Source: Roseobacter sp. MED193
GTDB lineage: Bacteria; Pseudomonadota; Alphaproteobacteria; Rhodobacterales; Rhodobacteraceae
NCBI RefSeq assembly: GCF_000152965.1
Contig: NZ_AANB01000005.1
Coordinates: 62,001-126,000 of the forward strand
Direction of reading: 5' to 3'
Length of the DNA stretch: 64,000 nt
How positions within the stretch are numbered: position 1 is the first letter of the stretch; each line of letters opens with the position of its first letter. The notes under the pieces are model-generated. The model searched no databases and was not told the DNA's origin. It saw only the letters and a list, made by a program, of their open reading frames with translations. Below, piece after piece: positions 32,998 through 42,193 of the stretch. The position numbers were made by a program, and so were the translations under genes.

Positions 32998-34116
32998 ATG
33001 AAAAAAGCGCTTATCACCGGTGTGACCGGCCAGGACGGATCCTATCTGGCGGAGTTCCTGCTGGAAAAAGGCTATGAGGTGCACGGCATTAAGCGCCGGG
33101 CTTCCTCGTTTAATACCCAGCGGGTAGATCACATCTATCAAGATCCCCATGTGGATCACGCCAATTTCAAACTGCATTACGGCGATCTGACCGACACGTC
33201 CAACCTCACCCGTATCCTGCAGGAGGTTGAGCCGGACGAGGTCTATAACTTAGGCGCCCAAAGCCATGTGGCGGTCTCCTTCGAGAGCCCGGAATATACC
33301 GCAGATGTCGATGCCATGGGCACGCTGCGCCTGCTGGAGGCCATTCGGTTCCTAGGCCTGGAGAAAAAGACCCGGTTCTATCAGGCCTCCACCTCGGAGC
33401 TCTATGGGTTGGTGCAGGAGATCCCGCAGCGCGAGACCACGCCGTTTCATCCGCGCAGCCCCTATGCGGTGGCCAAGATGTACGCCTATTGGATCACGGT
33501 AAACTACCGTGAAGCCTATGGCATGTATGCCTGCAACGGCATCCTGTTCAACCACGAGAGCCCGCGCCGCGGCGAGACATTTGTGACCCGCAAGATCACC
33601 CGTGGACTGGCCAATATCGCCCAGGGTCTCGAGGATTGTCTCTACATGGGCAATATCGACGCGCTGCGCGACTGGGGTCATGCCAAGGATTACGTGCGCA
33701 TGCAGTGGATGATGCTGCAGCAGGACGCACCGGATGATTTTGTCATCGCCACCGGCGTGCAATATTCGGTGCGCCAGTTCATCACCTGGTCCGCAGCTGA
33801 GCTGGGCATCAGCCTGGAATTTAGCGGCACAGGTCTGGATGAGATCGCCACGGTTGCGGCGATTGAAGGCGATATGGCGCCGGCCCTGAAACCGGGCGAT
33901 GTGGTGCTGCGGATTGATCCACGCTATTTCCGCCCTGCCGAGGTTGAAACCCTGCTGGGGGACCCCACCAAGGCCAAGGAAAAACTGGGCTGGGTGCCCG
34001 AAATCACCACCGAAGAGATGTGCGCAGAAATGGTCCGCGAAGACCTGAAAACCGCGCGCCGCCATGCCCTGCTCAAAGAACATGGCATGGACCTGCCCGT
34101 GAGTGTGGAGGGGTAG
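32998..34116 (+). CDS. gmd: GDP-mannose 4,6-dehydratase
   Basis: About 372 residues. The NADP-binding loop is [38 protein letters not shown] is a signature of Gmd. The catalytic Thr/Glu region is [10 protein letters not shown] and the YxxxK pair is in [12 protein letters not shown]. It turns GDP-D-mannose into GDP-4-keto-6-deoxymannose. The ATG at 32998 (GGAAG upstream) is preferred over a frame beginning at 32983. The fcl gene starts five bases after the stop. Confidence 0.93.
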   Translation: MKKALITGVTGQDGSYLAEFLLEKGYEVHGIKRRASSFNTQRVDHIYQDPHVDHANFKLHYGDLTDTSNLTRILQEVEPDEVYNLGAQSHVAVSFESPEYTADVDAMGTLRLLEAIRFLGLEKKTRFYQASTSELYGLVQEIPQRETTPFHPRSPYAVAKMYAYWITVNYREAYGMYACNGILFNHESPRRGETFVTRKITRGLANIAQGLEDCLYMGNIDALRDWGHAKDYVRMQWMMLQQDAPDDFVIATGVQYSVRQFITWSAAELGISLEFSGTGLDEIATVAAIEGDMAPALKPGDVVLRIDPRYFRPAEVETLLGDPTKAKEKLGWVPEITTEEMCAEMVREDLKTARRHALLKEHGMDLPVSVEG

Positions 34117-34121
34117 CCGAG

Positions 34122-35096
34122 ATGAAGATCTATGTGGCTGGTCACCGCGGCATGGTGGGGGGCGCAATCCTGCGCCAGCTTGAGGCGCGCCGGGCTGGCG
34201 GGGAGGATCTGCAGCTGGTGACCCGCACCAGCGCCGAGCTGGACCTGACCAATCAGCAGCAGGTGCAGAGCTTTATGCAGGCCGAAGGCCCCGATCAGGT
34301 TATTCTGGCAGCGGCCAAGGTGGGGGGCATTGTGGCCAACAATTCCTACCCTGCGCAGTTCATCTATGAAAACCTGATGATGGAATGCAATGTCATCCAC
34401 GCCGCCTATGAGGCCGGGGTGAAACAGCTTTTGCAGCTGGGATCCTCTTGCATCTATCCAAAACTGGCGGCCCAACCGATGGCCGAGGATGCCCTGCTCA
34501 CAGGGGTTCTGGAGCCCACAAACGAGCCCTATGCCATTGCCAAGATCGCCGGCATCAAGCTCTGCGAGAGCTACAATCGCCAATATGGCGTGGACTATCG
34601 CTCGGTGATGCCCACCAATCTCTATGGGCCCGGAGATAATTTCCACCCCGATAACTCCCATGTTTTGCCAGCTCTTATCCGTCGTTTCCACCTGGCCAAG
34701 CTGAATGGGGACGCCAGTGTCACCATCTGGGGCAGCGGTGCGCCGCGCCGCGAATTCCTGCATGTGGATGACATGGCTGCAGCGGCGCTGTTTGTGCTGG
34801 ATCTGCCCCAAGCGACCTATGCAAGCGAGACACAAGAGATGCTGAGCCATATCAATGTGGGCTGCGGCACCGATATCTCGATTCTGGAACTGGCACAGCT
34901 GGTGGCCCAGGTCACCGGATTTGAGGGCGAGATCCTGACCGATCCCAGCAAACCTGACGGCACGCCCCGCAAACTGATGGATGTGACCCGGTTGGAACGC
35001 CTGGGCTGGAAGGCCTCCATCGAGCTGAACGACGGTATTGCCGAAACCTATCAATGGTTCCTAAAGCAAGACACCAAAAACCTGCGCAGTAAGTGA
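34122..35096 (+). CDS. fcl: GDP-L-fucose synthase
   Basis: About 324 residues. The NADP loop is [18 protein letters not shown]. The catalytic Ser and Cys are in [14 protein letters not shown], the YxxxK pair is in [14 protein letters not shown], and [14 protein letters not shown] is a family signature. It epimerises and reduces GDP-4-keto-6-deoxymannose to GDP-L-fucose. The start at 34122 directly follows gmd; the longer frame overlapping gmd is not a real extension. Together with manC this completes a GDP-fucose pathway. Confidence 0.93.
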   Translation: MKIYVAGHRGMVGGAILRQLEARRAGGEDLQLVTRTSAELDLTNQQQVQSFMQAEGPDQVILAAAKVGGIVANNSYPAQFIYENLMMECNVIHAAYEAGVKQLLQLGSSCIYPKLAAQPMAEDALLTGVLEPTNEPYAIAKIAGIKLCESYNRQYGVDYRSVMPTNLYGPGDNFHPDNSHVLPALIRRFHLAKLNGDASVTIWGSGAPRREFLHVDDMAAAALFVLDLPQATYASETQEMLSHINVGCGTDISILELAQLVAQVTGFEGEILTDPSKPDGTPRKLMDVTRLERLGWKASIELNDGIAETYQWFLKQDTKNLRSK

Positions 35097-35144
35097 TTTA
35101 CTGCACAGGACCCTTGGGTCTGAACCAGCGCGCAAACGCCTTTC

Positions 35145-37058
35145 TTAGTCGCTGCGCGGCTTAAAGACGCCCTCGAAAAAACTGCTCAGCGCCTCATGGG
35201 CAGTCAGCGGCAAAACATGGGCAACATACTGATCAGGGCGCACCACAACCATGCAGCCCTTTTTACGGTCAACGCCACGTATCTCAAAAATGTCCCCCGC
35301 GTCTTTGTGATCAACGCCAAAGACCTTTTCATGGTCCTGCAGGCCCAGCTTGCCGGTGCGCGGTTTCAAAATTTCAGGCAATTCCTGATCTAACAGCGCA
35401 TCAAAACTTTGCTGAAAGATAGCGCGCAGATCTATCACCGCATCAATATCCTCATCCTGACCACGGTATTTCTGCACCACCGAGTCAGGATCCTCCATCA
35501 GCCACGTGCACAGCCGATAGAGATCGGAGCCCGCCGCGCTGTCCTCTCCCGCAAAGGCATAAATCCGCCAACGCCCATCGGCCTCGGCCACATGGCCCAG
35601 CTGCATCTGCATGGCATCTGCAACCCGAACCACTGGCGCGGAATGAAACCGGCGCCCGATTTCAAACCTAGGTGCCAAGGCCTGAAACTGGTCAGGACCC
35701 GTCAGTGCCGAAGGCAGGTATTTCACAGCAAGCCCACCGGTGAACTCGAGATTTTCGATGAACTGTTTTTGGAACCGTGGCATATCCCCGCTGTCCAGCT
35801 CGGACTCTCCCGGGGGTGCCGACATAATCCGTGCCCACTGGTGATCCGTCTCAATCAACCGCTTTGCCTCTTTCCAGCGCTCAGCCGAGTAACTGCGCAG
35901 AAGGTGAGGGTCAGAACGCCCCTGCAGCACCTGCACAAGTTTCCAGCCCAGATTAAAGCTATCCTGCATCGAAACATTCATCCCCTGCCCAGCCTTTGGG
36001 CTATGGGTGTGGCAGGCATCGCCAGCGGTAAAGACCCGCGGATTTCGATCCATCCCTTCAGCCACATCATCAAACCTATCTGTTAGCCGGTGACCGATTT
36101 CGTAGATGGACCACCACACCACCTCTTTCACGTCGATGGCGTAGGGCTGCATAATTCTGTTGGCCGCCGCAATCATATGGTCAGCTGTGAAATTCCGGCT
36201 TGAGACCCGTTCATTGGGGTTCAGCTTGTCCAGTTCGACATACATCCGAAACAGATAGCCCCCCTCACGGGGCAAGATCAGGATGTTTCCTTCTGTGGCG
36301 GAGCTGATAAGACATTTCTGACGTACATCAGGAAAGTCGGTATTGGCCAAAATATCCATCACACCCCAGGCTTGATGGGCTGCATCGCCGTGCAGTTCTC
36401 CGCCAATTGCAGTGCGCACTTTGGAACGCGCCCCGTCGCAGCCCACCACATAGTTCGCACGTACCGTTTTGGTTTCACCAGCATTGATGCCAGTATTTTC
36501 CAAGGTAACGGTTACCGGATGGTCCTCGGTACTCGGGTCAATCACCAGATCCTTCACCCCCCAAGAGTAATCTGGCTCCAGCCGGGTTGGGGCGTTTTTC
36601 ATCACGTCTAGAAACAGCTCATGCACCCTGGCCTGGTTGATCAGCGCATGCGGCATCTCAGAGGACCCCTCGGGCACATCCTGCACGCGGCCAATGCGAC
36701 TGATATGCCCCTGGTTCTGCGGATCAGGCGCCCAGAAAGCTGTTTGGTTCACCCAATAGCTTTCCCGCTTGACCGTCTCACCAAAGCCAAAGGCCTGAAA
36801 CATCTCCATTGTGCGGGTATTGATGCCATCCGCCTGCCCCTTCTCAATTGGCCCGGGTTTTGGCTCTACGATCATTGTCTTGATTTCTGGGAATTGTGCC
36901 AGCTGTGCCGCAAGGCACAACCCTGCCGGGCCACAGCCTGCGATCAAAACATCCACCTCCGAAGGCAAAGCTGCAAAGGAATCCCGCACGCGCCATCCTG
37001 GCACTGCTGATTTCACATCCGGGTCGCCACCGCGAAAACCCTCTTTGTAGAACTGCAT
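35145..37058 (-). CDS. FAD-dependent aromatic hydroxylase, MobA-like (3-hydroxybenzoate 4-monooxygenase type)
   Basis: 637 residues in the phenol-hydroxylase/PHBH-type group. The FAD loop is VDVLIAGCGPAGLCLAAQLA; the second FAD region includes YVVGCDGARSKVR and VFTAGDACHTHSPKAGQGMN; and there is a thioredoxin-like C-terminal domain (after about 470). The length and layout match MobA, which hydroxylates 3-hydroxybenzoate to protocatechuate with NADPH. The substrate is inferred from similarity, and other hydroxylated aromatics are possible. A divergent MarR gene with two palindromes mirrors the MobR-mobA arrangement. Confidence 0.82.
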   Translation of the reverse strand: MQFYKEGFRGGDPDVKSAVPGWRVRDSFAALPSEVDVLIAGCGPAGLCLAAQLAQFPEIKTMIVEPKPGPIEKGQADGINTRTMEMFQAFGFGETVKRESYWVNQTAFWAPDPQNQGHISRIGRVQDVPEGSSEMPHALINQARVHELFLDVMKNAPTRLEPDYSWGVKDLVIDPSTEDHPVTVTLENTGINAGETKTVRANYVVGCDGARSKVRTAIGGELHGDAAHQAWGVMDILANTDFPDVRQKCLISSATEGNILILPREGGYLFRMYVELDKLNPNERVSSRNFTADHMIAAANRIMQPYAIDVKEVVWWSIYEIGHRLTDRFDDVAEGMDRNPRVFTAGDACHTHSPKAGQGMNVSMQDSFNLGWKLVQVLQGRSDPHLLRSYSAERWKEAKRLIETDHQWARIMSAPPGESELDSGDMPRFQKQFIENLEFTGGLAVKYLPSALTGPDQFQALAPRFEIGRRFHSAPVVRVADAMQMQLGHVAEADGRWRIYAFAGEDSAAGSDLYRLCTWLMEDPDSVVQKYRGQDEDIDAVIDLRAIFQQSFDALLDQELPEILKPRTGKLGLQDHEKVFGVDHKDAGDIFEIRGVDRKKGCMVVVRPDQYVAHVLPLTAHEALSSFFEGVFKPRSD

Positions 37059-37111
37059 GCCACTCCTCCTTCATTGTTCAACCAGACCTGTCGGGGCCCT
37101 TACAGCACTAT

Positions 37112-37129
37112 TAGTAACTATACTTACTA
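37112..37129. promoter_or_regulatory. Candidate MarR operator 1
   Basis: TAGTAA-CTATAC-TTACTA is a perfect 6-bp inverted repeat with a 6-base spacer in the 168-base divergent region, 54 bases upstream of the monooxygenase start. It shares TAGTA half-sites with the second palindrome. Confidence 0.55.
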
Positions 37130-37145
37130 TTTTGAGTCAAGAAAT

Positions 37146-37159
37146 TAGTATGTATACTA
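37146..37159. promoter_or_regulatory. Candidate MarR operator 2
   Basis: TAGTAT-GT-ATACTA is a perfect inverted repeat centred 32 bases from the centre of operator 1, roughly three helical turns. The pair would allow two MarR dimers to bind on the same DNA face and control both divergent genes. Confidence 0.55.
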
Positions 37160-37226
37160 CCTACTATCGCCAGCCGGGCTGTATTAAACAGAAATCATCG
37201 AGGCAGAATTACAAAGGGACCGGCAA

Positions 37227-37667
37227 ATGAAAGTTCAGAACATGGCAGGTCACCTGATACGGCGGTTGAACCAGGCCTCCACCCATATTTTTGCAAAGCG
37301 CATGCAAGAAACCGGCGTCGATCTCACCCCAGTTCAGTTTGCGGCCATGGACGCAATTGCGTCATATCCGGGGATCGACCAAGCCGGTGTAGCCGCCAGG
37401 ATCGCCTATGACCGGGCCACCATTGGTGGCGTCATCGACCGTTTGGAGCAAAAGGGGTATGTCCGTCGTAGCGTCAGCACACGTGACCGCCGTGCCCGCG
37501 AGGTCCACCTCACGGATCAAGGACTTGCGCTCTTTCAAGATGTCCTGCCCTTGGTTGAACACATGCAGGGTGAAATGCTGGAGATGCTGACAGGTGAAGA
37601 ACGCTCCGCCTTTTTGTCCTTGGCGCGCAAAGCGCTCGGGAAGGTTGCCACTGATGACGCCAGTTAG
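37227..37667 (+). CDS. MarR-family regulator (MobR-like)
   Basis: The 146-residue winged-helix protein has the recognition region QAGVAARIAYDRATIGGVIDRLEQKG followed by the wing YVRRSVSTRDRRAREVHLT, both typical of MarR. In Comamonas a MarR protein, MobR, represses the divergent mobA and is released by 3-hydroxybenzoate. The same gene pair, orientation and tandem TAGTA palindromes are seen here, so aromatic-acid-responsive repression is likely. The ligand is inferred. Confidence 0.88.
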   Translation: MKVQNMAGHLIRRLNQASTHIFAKRMQETGVDLTPVQFAAMDAIASYPGIDQAGVAARIAYDRATIGGVIDRLEQKGYVRRSVSTRDRRAREVHLTDQGLALFQDVLPLVEHMQGEMLEMLTGEERSAFLSLARKALGKVATDDAS

Positions 37668-37703
37668 CGCGTGACAGGACTGCCGCCTGATTGTGTCAGC
37701 GCC

Positions 37704-38348
37704 CTACCAGTCGACGTCAAACTTTTTAACAATCGCCTGTACCTGCGCATCGCTAAGCATCTTTGGCTGCAGGCCCTGTGTCAAAAGTGCGAGCTTAGCT
37801 GTTTCTTCCAGCTCTTCAATCGCATGGGCTGCTGCCCAAAGATCTTTGCCAGCAACAACCGGCCCGTGATTGGCCAATAAAACCGCCGAGCGTTTCCCAG
37901 CCAGTCCGCGCACCGCCTCCCCCATGCGATCATCGCCAGGCAGGAAAAACGGTAACAACTGTACTTTTCCCAAGCGCATGATCCCGTAGGGAGTCATCGG
38001 TGGCAATACATTGTCTGGATCCGTATCCGGCAACATCGACAGTGCAACGGAATGCGTGGAATGCAGGTGCACAACCGCACCAGTCTGCGCCCGGGTCTCA
38101 TAAAAGGCGCTGTGTAACGGAATCTCTTTGGTTGGCTGGTCGCCCCCAATGTGACGCATCTGCGCATCCATATGCGAGATCCGACCTGGGTCGAGGAACC
38201 CCATCGAAGAACCCGTTGGCGTCACCAGATAGGTGCCATCCGACAGCCGTTGTGAAATGTTGCCCGAAGCGCCACAGGTCAGCCCACGGTCAAACATAGA
38301 CTTGGCGATCCGGCAGATGTCTTCTCGCGCCCTTGTCTCCTCGCTCAT
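37704..38348 (-). CDS. otnC: 3-oxo-tetronate 4-phosphate decarboxylase (class II aldolase family)
   Basis: The 214-residue class II aldolase/adducin protein has GLTCGASGNISQRL, VTPTGSSMGFLDP, the zinc ligands in VVHLHSTHSV and the third His region LANHGPVVAG. OtnC decarboxylates 3-oxo-tetronate 4-phosphate to dihydroxyacetone phosphate. It overlaps the otnK stop by four bases (ATGA), and the pair OtnK-OtnC is a well-known two-step module in the breakdown of threonate and erythronate. It is the last gene of the seven-gene minus-strand operon. Confidence 0.85.
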   Translation of the reverse strand: MSEETRAREDICRIAKSMFDRGLTCGASGNISQRLSDGTYLVTPTGSSMGFLDPGRISHMDAQMRHIGGDQPTKEIPLHSAFYETRAQTGAVVHLHSTHSVALSMLPDTDPDNVLPPMTPYGIMRLGKVQLLPFFLPGDDRMGEAVRGLAGKRSAVLLANHGPVVAGKDLWAAAHAIEELEETAKLALLTQGLQPKMLSDAQVQAIVKKFDVDW

Positions 38349-39574
38349 GCCTTGCCCTCCATCTGGGCCAAGGCATCGCCAAAAAACGCCTCACCGCCAA
38401 AATTTCCTGATTTTAGGGCCAGGGCCACGGATTGATCAGACATCCGCAGCAAAGGCACACCAGCAGCAATCCGAGGCCCGATTACCAAGGCGCGCGCCTT
38501 CAGCCCCTTGACGACAGCGCCGGAGGTCTCACCACCCGCAACAACGATCCGGGCAATCCCGCGTGCCGCCAATTCTGCCGCCAGCTCCGCAAACAGCCCT
38601 TCAATCGCGCTTGCCGCCAGCTCTGCCCCCAGGCCCTCCTGCGCCTGGCGAACCACGATCGGATTCGCCGAGGAATAGACCAATGGCGCGCACCGCTGCC
38701 CCAAGACCCACTCCGCCAGCCCAGCAACGGTGATTTCCCCATTTACGATCGCCTCAGCGCTGACTTCAAAGCAGGGATTGTCCGCCGCATAGGCTGCGAC
38801 CTGCCTCCGCGTGGCCTGGGAACAGGATCCTGAGATGACCACTCCGCCCCCGGTTATTGGCGTCCAGTCTGGCTGGGCCGGTTTAGCGCCAAAATTCAGC
38901 GGCAATCCCAGCGCAATCCCAGAGCCACCACAAAGCAGCTTAGCGCCCTTTGCGGCAGCGCCAATCTGCAAAAGGTCCGCCTCGGTGATGGCATCAACAA
39001 CCACCATGCGCGGCAACGCAGGCAGCGCCGCCCGAATAGCACCGCCCCCCTGCATTACTACCTTCGATGGGATATGGGAAACCTGCCAGTCAGTCTGAAC
39101 AGCCAGAACCCGGCGCAAATCCGGGTCCGTCATCGGGGTAAGCGGGTGGTCCTGCATGCCGCTTTCACTCAGCAGCACATCATTCACAAACAAATGCCCC
39201 TGATAGACTGAGCGGCCATTTTCAGGAAACGCCGGACAAACAATCACGGATTGCGCGCCCAATCGTTCCGCCAGAGCCTGTAGAACCGGGCCGATATTGC
39301 CTTTGGGCGTGCTATCGAAAGTCGAACAAACCTTAAAGATGATCTGTTCCGCCCCTTGGGCCAGCAACCACTCGCAGGCGGCAAGACTGCTCTGGATCGC
39401 CTCCGCCACCGGGGCAGTGCGCGATTTCAAGGCGACGACGCCCGCCCCCAGATCAGCAGGTGCAGGCGCCCCAGGGACTCCAATAAACTGCGCCACCGAG
39501 AGACCCGCCTCTGCGATGGTCAGCGCAATGTCAGATGCGCCCGTAAAATCATCAGCGATAACGCCAAGCTTCAT
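38345..39574 (-). CDS. otnK: 3-oxo-tetronate kinase (four-carbon acid sugar kinase family)
   Basis: 409 residues. The N-terminal DUF1537-type domain begins KLGVIADDFTGASDIALTIA, the family signature. The C-terminal nucleotide-binding domain carries RIVVAGGETSGAVVKGL and RIAAGVPLL. The enzyme phosphorylates O4 of a 3-oxo four-carbon sugar acid with ATP. It overlaps both neighbours by four bases (otnC and the lactonase-like gene), so it should be made with them. Related DUF1537 kinases act on other oxo-acids such as 3-oxo-isoapionate, but the paired class II aldolase favours the tetronate reaction. Confidence 0.85.
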   Translation of the reverse strand: MKLGVIADDFTGASDIALTIAEAGLSVAQFIGVPGAPAPADLGAGVVALKSRTAPVAEAIQSSLAACEWLLAQGAEQIIFKVCSTFDSTPKGNIGPVLQALAERLGAQSVIVCPAFPENGRSVYQGHLFVNDVLLSESGMQDHPLTPMTDPDLRRVLAVQTDWQVSHIPSKVVMQGGGAIRAALPALPRMVVVDAITEADLLQIGAAAKGAKLLCGGSGIALGLPLNFGAKPAQPDWTPITGGGVVISGSCSQATRRQVAAYAADNPCFEVSAEAIVNGEITVAGLAEWVLGQRCAPLVYSSANPIVVRQAQEGLGAELAASAIEGLFAELAAELAARGIARIVVAGGETSGAVVKGLKARALVIGPRIAAGVPLLRMSDQSVALALKSGNFGGEAFFGDALAQMEGKA

Positions 39575-40389
39575 GAAGAAATCTCCGAAATCGGACCCTG
39601 GTCGAGACGGGTGATATGATCCGCCACGCCCCGTGGGAACAGTTGGCGCACCAATGGATCGTGGCCGGGGATGATAAGGTTAGGCGAAGAGGCTAGTTGC
39701 TCAAGCCTGGCAAAACCATCGAGCATATTCTGCAAATCCACCACGATAGGGAAGGGTTTGCGCGCGGTGACATTCTCATAATAATGCGCTGCGTCCGAGG
39801 CCAGCACCAGCCAGCCAGCCGCGGTGCGCACCCGCACGCATTGCAGCCCGCGCGAATGACCGCCGATGCAATGCACCGTAACCCCGTCAGCAATCTGACT
39901 GTCGCCCGCATGAAAGCTGAGCTTGCCGCGATACAGCCGGGTCACCGCCTCGCAGATATGGCTGGCCGTAAAGGGCGCTTTCAACGTGTCGTGACACATA
40001 CAAGGGCCAGTGGCAAAGGCCATCTCTGCCTCTTGCAGATGCAGATGCGCGTTGGGAAACAGCGCCAGCCCGCCTGCGTGGTCATAATGCAGATGGGTGA
40101 CGATTACCTCGGTGATATCCTCTGGCGTTATACCCAATGGGTCCAGGGCTTCACGCGGATCCAACCGGATCGGGCGACCCCGCTGGGCCGCCTCAGCATG
40201 GTCATAGCCGGTATCCACCAGGATCACTCGATCGCCGCATCGCAGTAGCCACATGAAAAAATCCATGGCGTGCGGCGCATCGTGATTGTCGTCAAACAGA
40301 AAGCTATCCGCACGCCTACGGGCATTGCGGTCAGCATATTTGATTGCATGGACCTCCCAGGTCAACGCCCCGATCATAAGCCCTGTCAT
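39571..40389 (-). CDS. Lactonase-like MBL-fold hydrolase
   Basis: 272 residues of the N-acyl-homoserine-lactonase type: VILVDTGYDHAEA, the metal motif VIVTHLHYDHAGGLALFPN, VHCIGGHSRGLQCVRV, LASDAAHYYEN and a final LIIPGHDPLV. Members open lactone rings. In this operon a sugar lactone is a more natural substrate than a quorum signal, giving the acid that the later enzymes use. That role is inferred from the operon. It overlaps the ABM-domain gene and otnK by four bases each. Confidence 0.82.
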   Translation of the reverse strand: MTGLMIGALTWEVHAIKYADRNARRRADSFLFDDNHDAPHAMDFFMWLLRCGDRVILVDTGYDHAEAAQRGRPIRLDPREALDPLGITPEDITEVIVTHLHYDHAGGLALFPNAHLHLQEAEMAFATGPCMCHDTLKAPFTASHICEAVTRLYRGKLSFHAGDSQIADGVTVHCIGGHSRGLQCVRVRTAAGWLVLASDAAHYYENVTARKPFPIVVDLQNMLDGFARLEQLASSPNLIIPGHDPLVRQLFPRGVADHITRLDQGPISEISS

Positions 40390-40667
40390 CGGATCACCTC
40401 ATCAAAGAACTGCACCTGTTTTTCGGCAATCATATCAGCGGTACCGACTTCAAACCTCCGGAAATGGGGGCTGGCCAGATGCGCCTCAAAGGCGGCGTGA
40501 TCATCGTAGATCTCATAGAGGAAGATCATGTCCCCCGCCCGGCAGATATCAAACTGCTGGCAGCCCGGTTCTAAGGCGCGCGACGTGCGGGCATTCTCAA
40601 CCATTTGCGGTAGGAATTGATCCATCTGGCCGGGTCTAATTTTGAATGTCACACAGACAGCATACAT
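40386..40667 (-). CDS. ABM-domain protein (putative quinol monooxygenase family)
   Basis: The 93-residue protein is a ferredoxin-like antibiotic-biosynthesis-monooxygenase (ABM) domain, with VCVTFKIRPGQMDQFLPQM, EPGCQQFDICRAGDMIFLYE and FEAHLASPHFRRFE. Some relatives (YgiN) oxidise quinols, but others in sugar-acid operons act as mutarotase-like or isomerase helpers. It overlaps tctA by one base and the lactonase gene by four, so it is an integral member of the operon. Its reaction is unknown. Confidence 0.75.
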   Translation of the reverse strand: MYAVCVTFKIRPGQMDQFLPQMVENARTSRALEPGCQQFDICRAGDMIFLYEIYDDHAAFEAHLASPHFRRFEVGTADMIAEKQVQFFDEVIR

Positions 40668-42193
40668 TATGTTTCCTTTCGGCGCAGGCGGGCAAAGATC
40701 CGACGCATTGCTGGAAATTGCGCCGTTATCAGCGCGATATTGAGTGACAGCAGGGTGGCAGCGCCTGGGCGCGAAACAAAGCCTGCAAGGCTGCCGTCGG
40801 CCAAGAACAACGATCGACGGAAGGTTTCATCAAACAACCCTCCAAGGATGACGCCAATCACCAACGGCGCAATTGGGTATTTCATCAGGTTCATGAAATA
40901 GGCCACAAATCCGACCCCCAGCATCAGATACAGATCATTGATACCCCCGCCCACAGAGAACGACCCAATCGCCGTCAGCACCATGACCACCGGTAGGAAC
41001 ACGGTCTGCGGGATGCGCAGGATCTTGATAAACACCCGCGCGGTGAACAGCCCCAGGATCCACATGGTCAAAGAGGCCAGCACCATGATCGCCACCACCC
41101 GCAGAATGATATTGGGGTCGATCGTTGGCCCTGGAATAATGTTGTTGATCTTGAAGGCCCCCATCAAGGCGGCTGCTGGCGGTGAGCCGGGAATGCCCAG
41201 TACCAATAGCGGGATCAGCGCGCCGCCGATGCAGGCGTTATTGGCGGTCTCAGAAGATAGTAACCCTTCGAGCGAGCCTTTACCAAAGTTCTTGCCATCC
41301 TTGGAGACTGTCTTGCCAACACCGTAGGAAACCCAGCCCGCCACGTCTTCGCCCACACCTGGCAGCGCCCCGATACCGGTGCCGATCACCCCGGATCGGG
41401 TGATGGTCGGCATATGGCGGCGCACTGTGGCAAGGTTTGGCAAAATGCGCCCCTGCAATGCGACAATTTTTCCCACTTCGATATGACGCAGGCCTTCGAT
41501 GATCTGCGGCACGGCAAAGGCCCCCATGAGAACCGGCACCACCTGAAAACCAGACAACATATAGGACCAGCCAAACGTGTAGCGCGGCTCAGAGAGCAAA
41601 GGATCCATCCCCACCATGGCCATGGCCAACCCGATAAGGCCAGCAATCCAGCCCTTGATCACAAGATCCTCGGACATCAGTGTGCCTGAGAGCAAAATAC
41701 CAAAGAGCGCAAGCAAAGCCTTTTCCGGGCTGGCGATATTCTTTGACACCAAGAGCAGCACCCAAACAAAGATCAACAGCGCAGCTGTGCCAATCAAGGT
41801 GCCAATAAAGGAGGCTGTTGTGGTCAGCCCCAGCGCCTCACCACCACGACCGGCCTTGGCCAACGGGTGGCCATCCATCGCCGTCGCGGCCGAGGCAGCC
41901 GTGCCAGGAATATTTAGCAGGATCGACGGATATGAACCGCCATATATGGCACCGACATAGGCACCCAACAGGGCAATCAGGGAGTAATCCAGTGGGATCT
42001 TATTGCCAAAGAAGCCCGTCAGGATGGTGACAGCGAGGGTCGCAGTCAGTCCCGGCAAAGCGCCAATGGTGATGCCAAGGAAAACTGATGTCACCAGGTA
42101 GACATAGGTCCAGGGGTCGGCCACCAGGGCTGCAAAAGCGCCGCCAAATCCTGCAAGCTGTGAAAATACAAACTCCATCAGGTCCGGCTCCAC
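40667..42193 (-). CDS. tctA: Tripartite tricarboxylate transporter large permease (TctA)
   Basis: The 508-residue multi-span membrane protein has the TctA signature near its start (LVTSVFLGITIGALPGLTA) and a second Gly/Pro-rich loop, IGALPGVGEDVAGWVSYG. It has 10-12 hydrophobic segments. With TctB and the binding protein TctC it takes up a carboxylate from the periplasm using an ion gradient. Its start overlaps tctB by 16 bases. The downstream operon suggests a sugar acid or its lactone as the cargo. Confidence 0.9.
   Translation of the reverse strand: MEPDLMEFVFSQLAGFGGAFAALVADPWTYVYLVTSVFLGITIGALPGLTATLAVTILTGFFGNKIPLDYSLIALLGAYVGAIYGGSYPSILLNIPGTAASAATAMDGHPLAKAGRGGEALGLTTTASFIGTLIGTAALLIFVWVLLLVSKNIASPEKALLALFGILLSGTLMSEDLVIKGWIAGLIGLAMAMVGMDPLLSEPRYTFGWSYMLSGFQVVPVLMGAFAVPQIIEGLRHIEVGKIVALQGRILPNLATVRRHMPTITRSGVIGTGIGALPGVGEDVAGWVSYGVGKTVSKDGKNFGKGSLEGLLSSETANNACIGGALIPLLVLGIPGSPPAAALMGAFKINNIIPGPTIDPNIILRVVAIMVLASLTMWILGLFTARVFIKILRIPQTVFLPVVMVLTAIGSFSVGGGINDLYLMLGVGFVAYFMNLMKYPIAPLVIGVILGGLFDETFRRSLFLADGSLAGFVSRPGAATLLSLNIALITAQFPAMRRIFARLRRKET

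Noticed and set aside
34020-34121. Longer N terminus for GDP-fucose synthase
   Set aside because: The extension overlaps gmd and is Pro/Arg-rich. The Rossmann loop starts immediately after the ATG at 34122.
33924-35054. 376-codon open frame on the minus strand
   Set aside because: It is antisense to fcl and the end of gmd, both with complete active-site motifs.
39571-40389. Quorum-quenching AHL lactonase
   Set aside because: The motif fits the AHL-lactonase group, but the gene is locked by overlaps inside a sugar-acid operon, and no luxI/luxR genes are in the window. A sugar lactonase is more likely.
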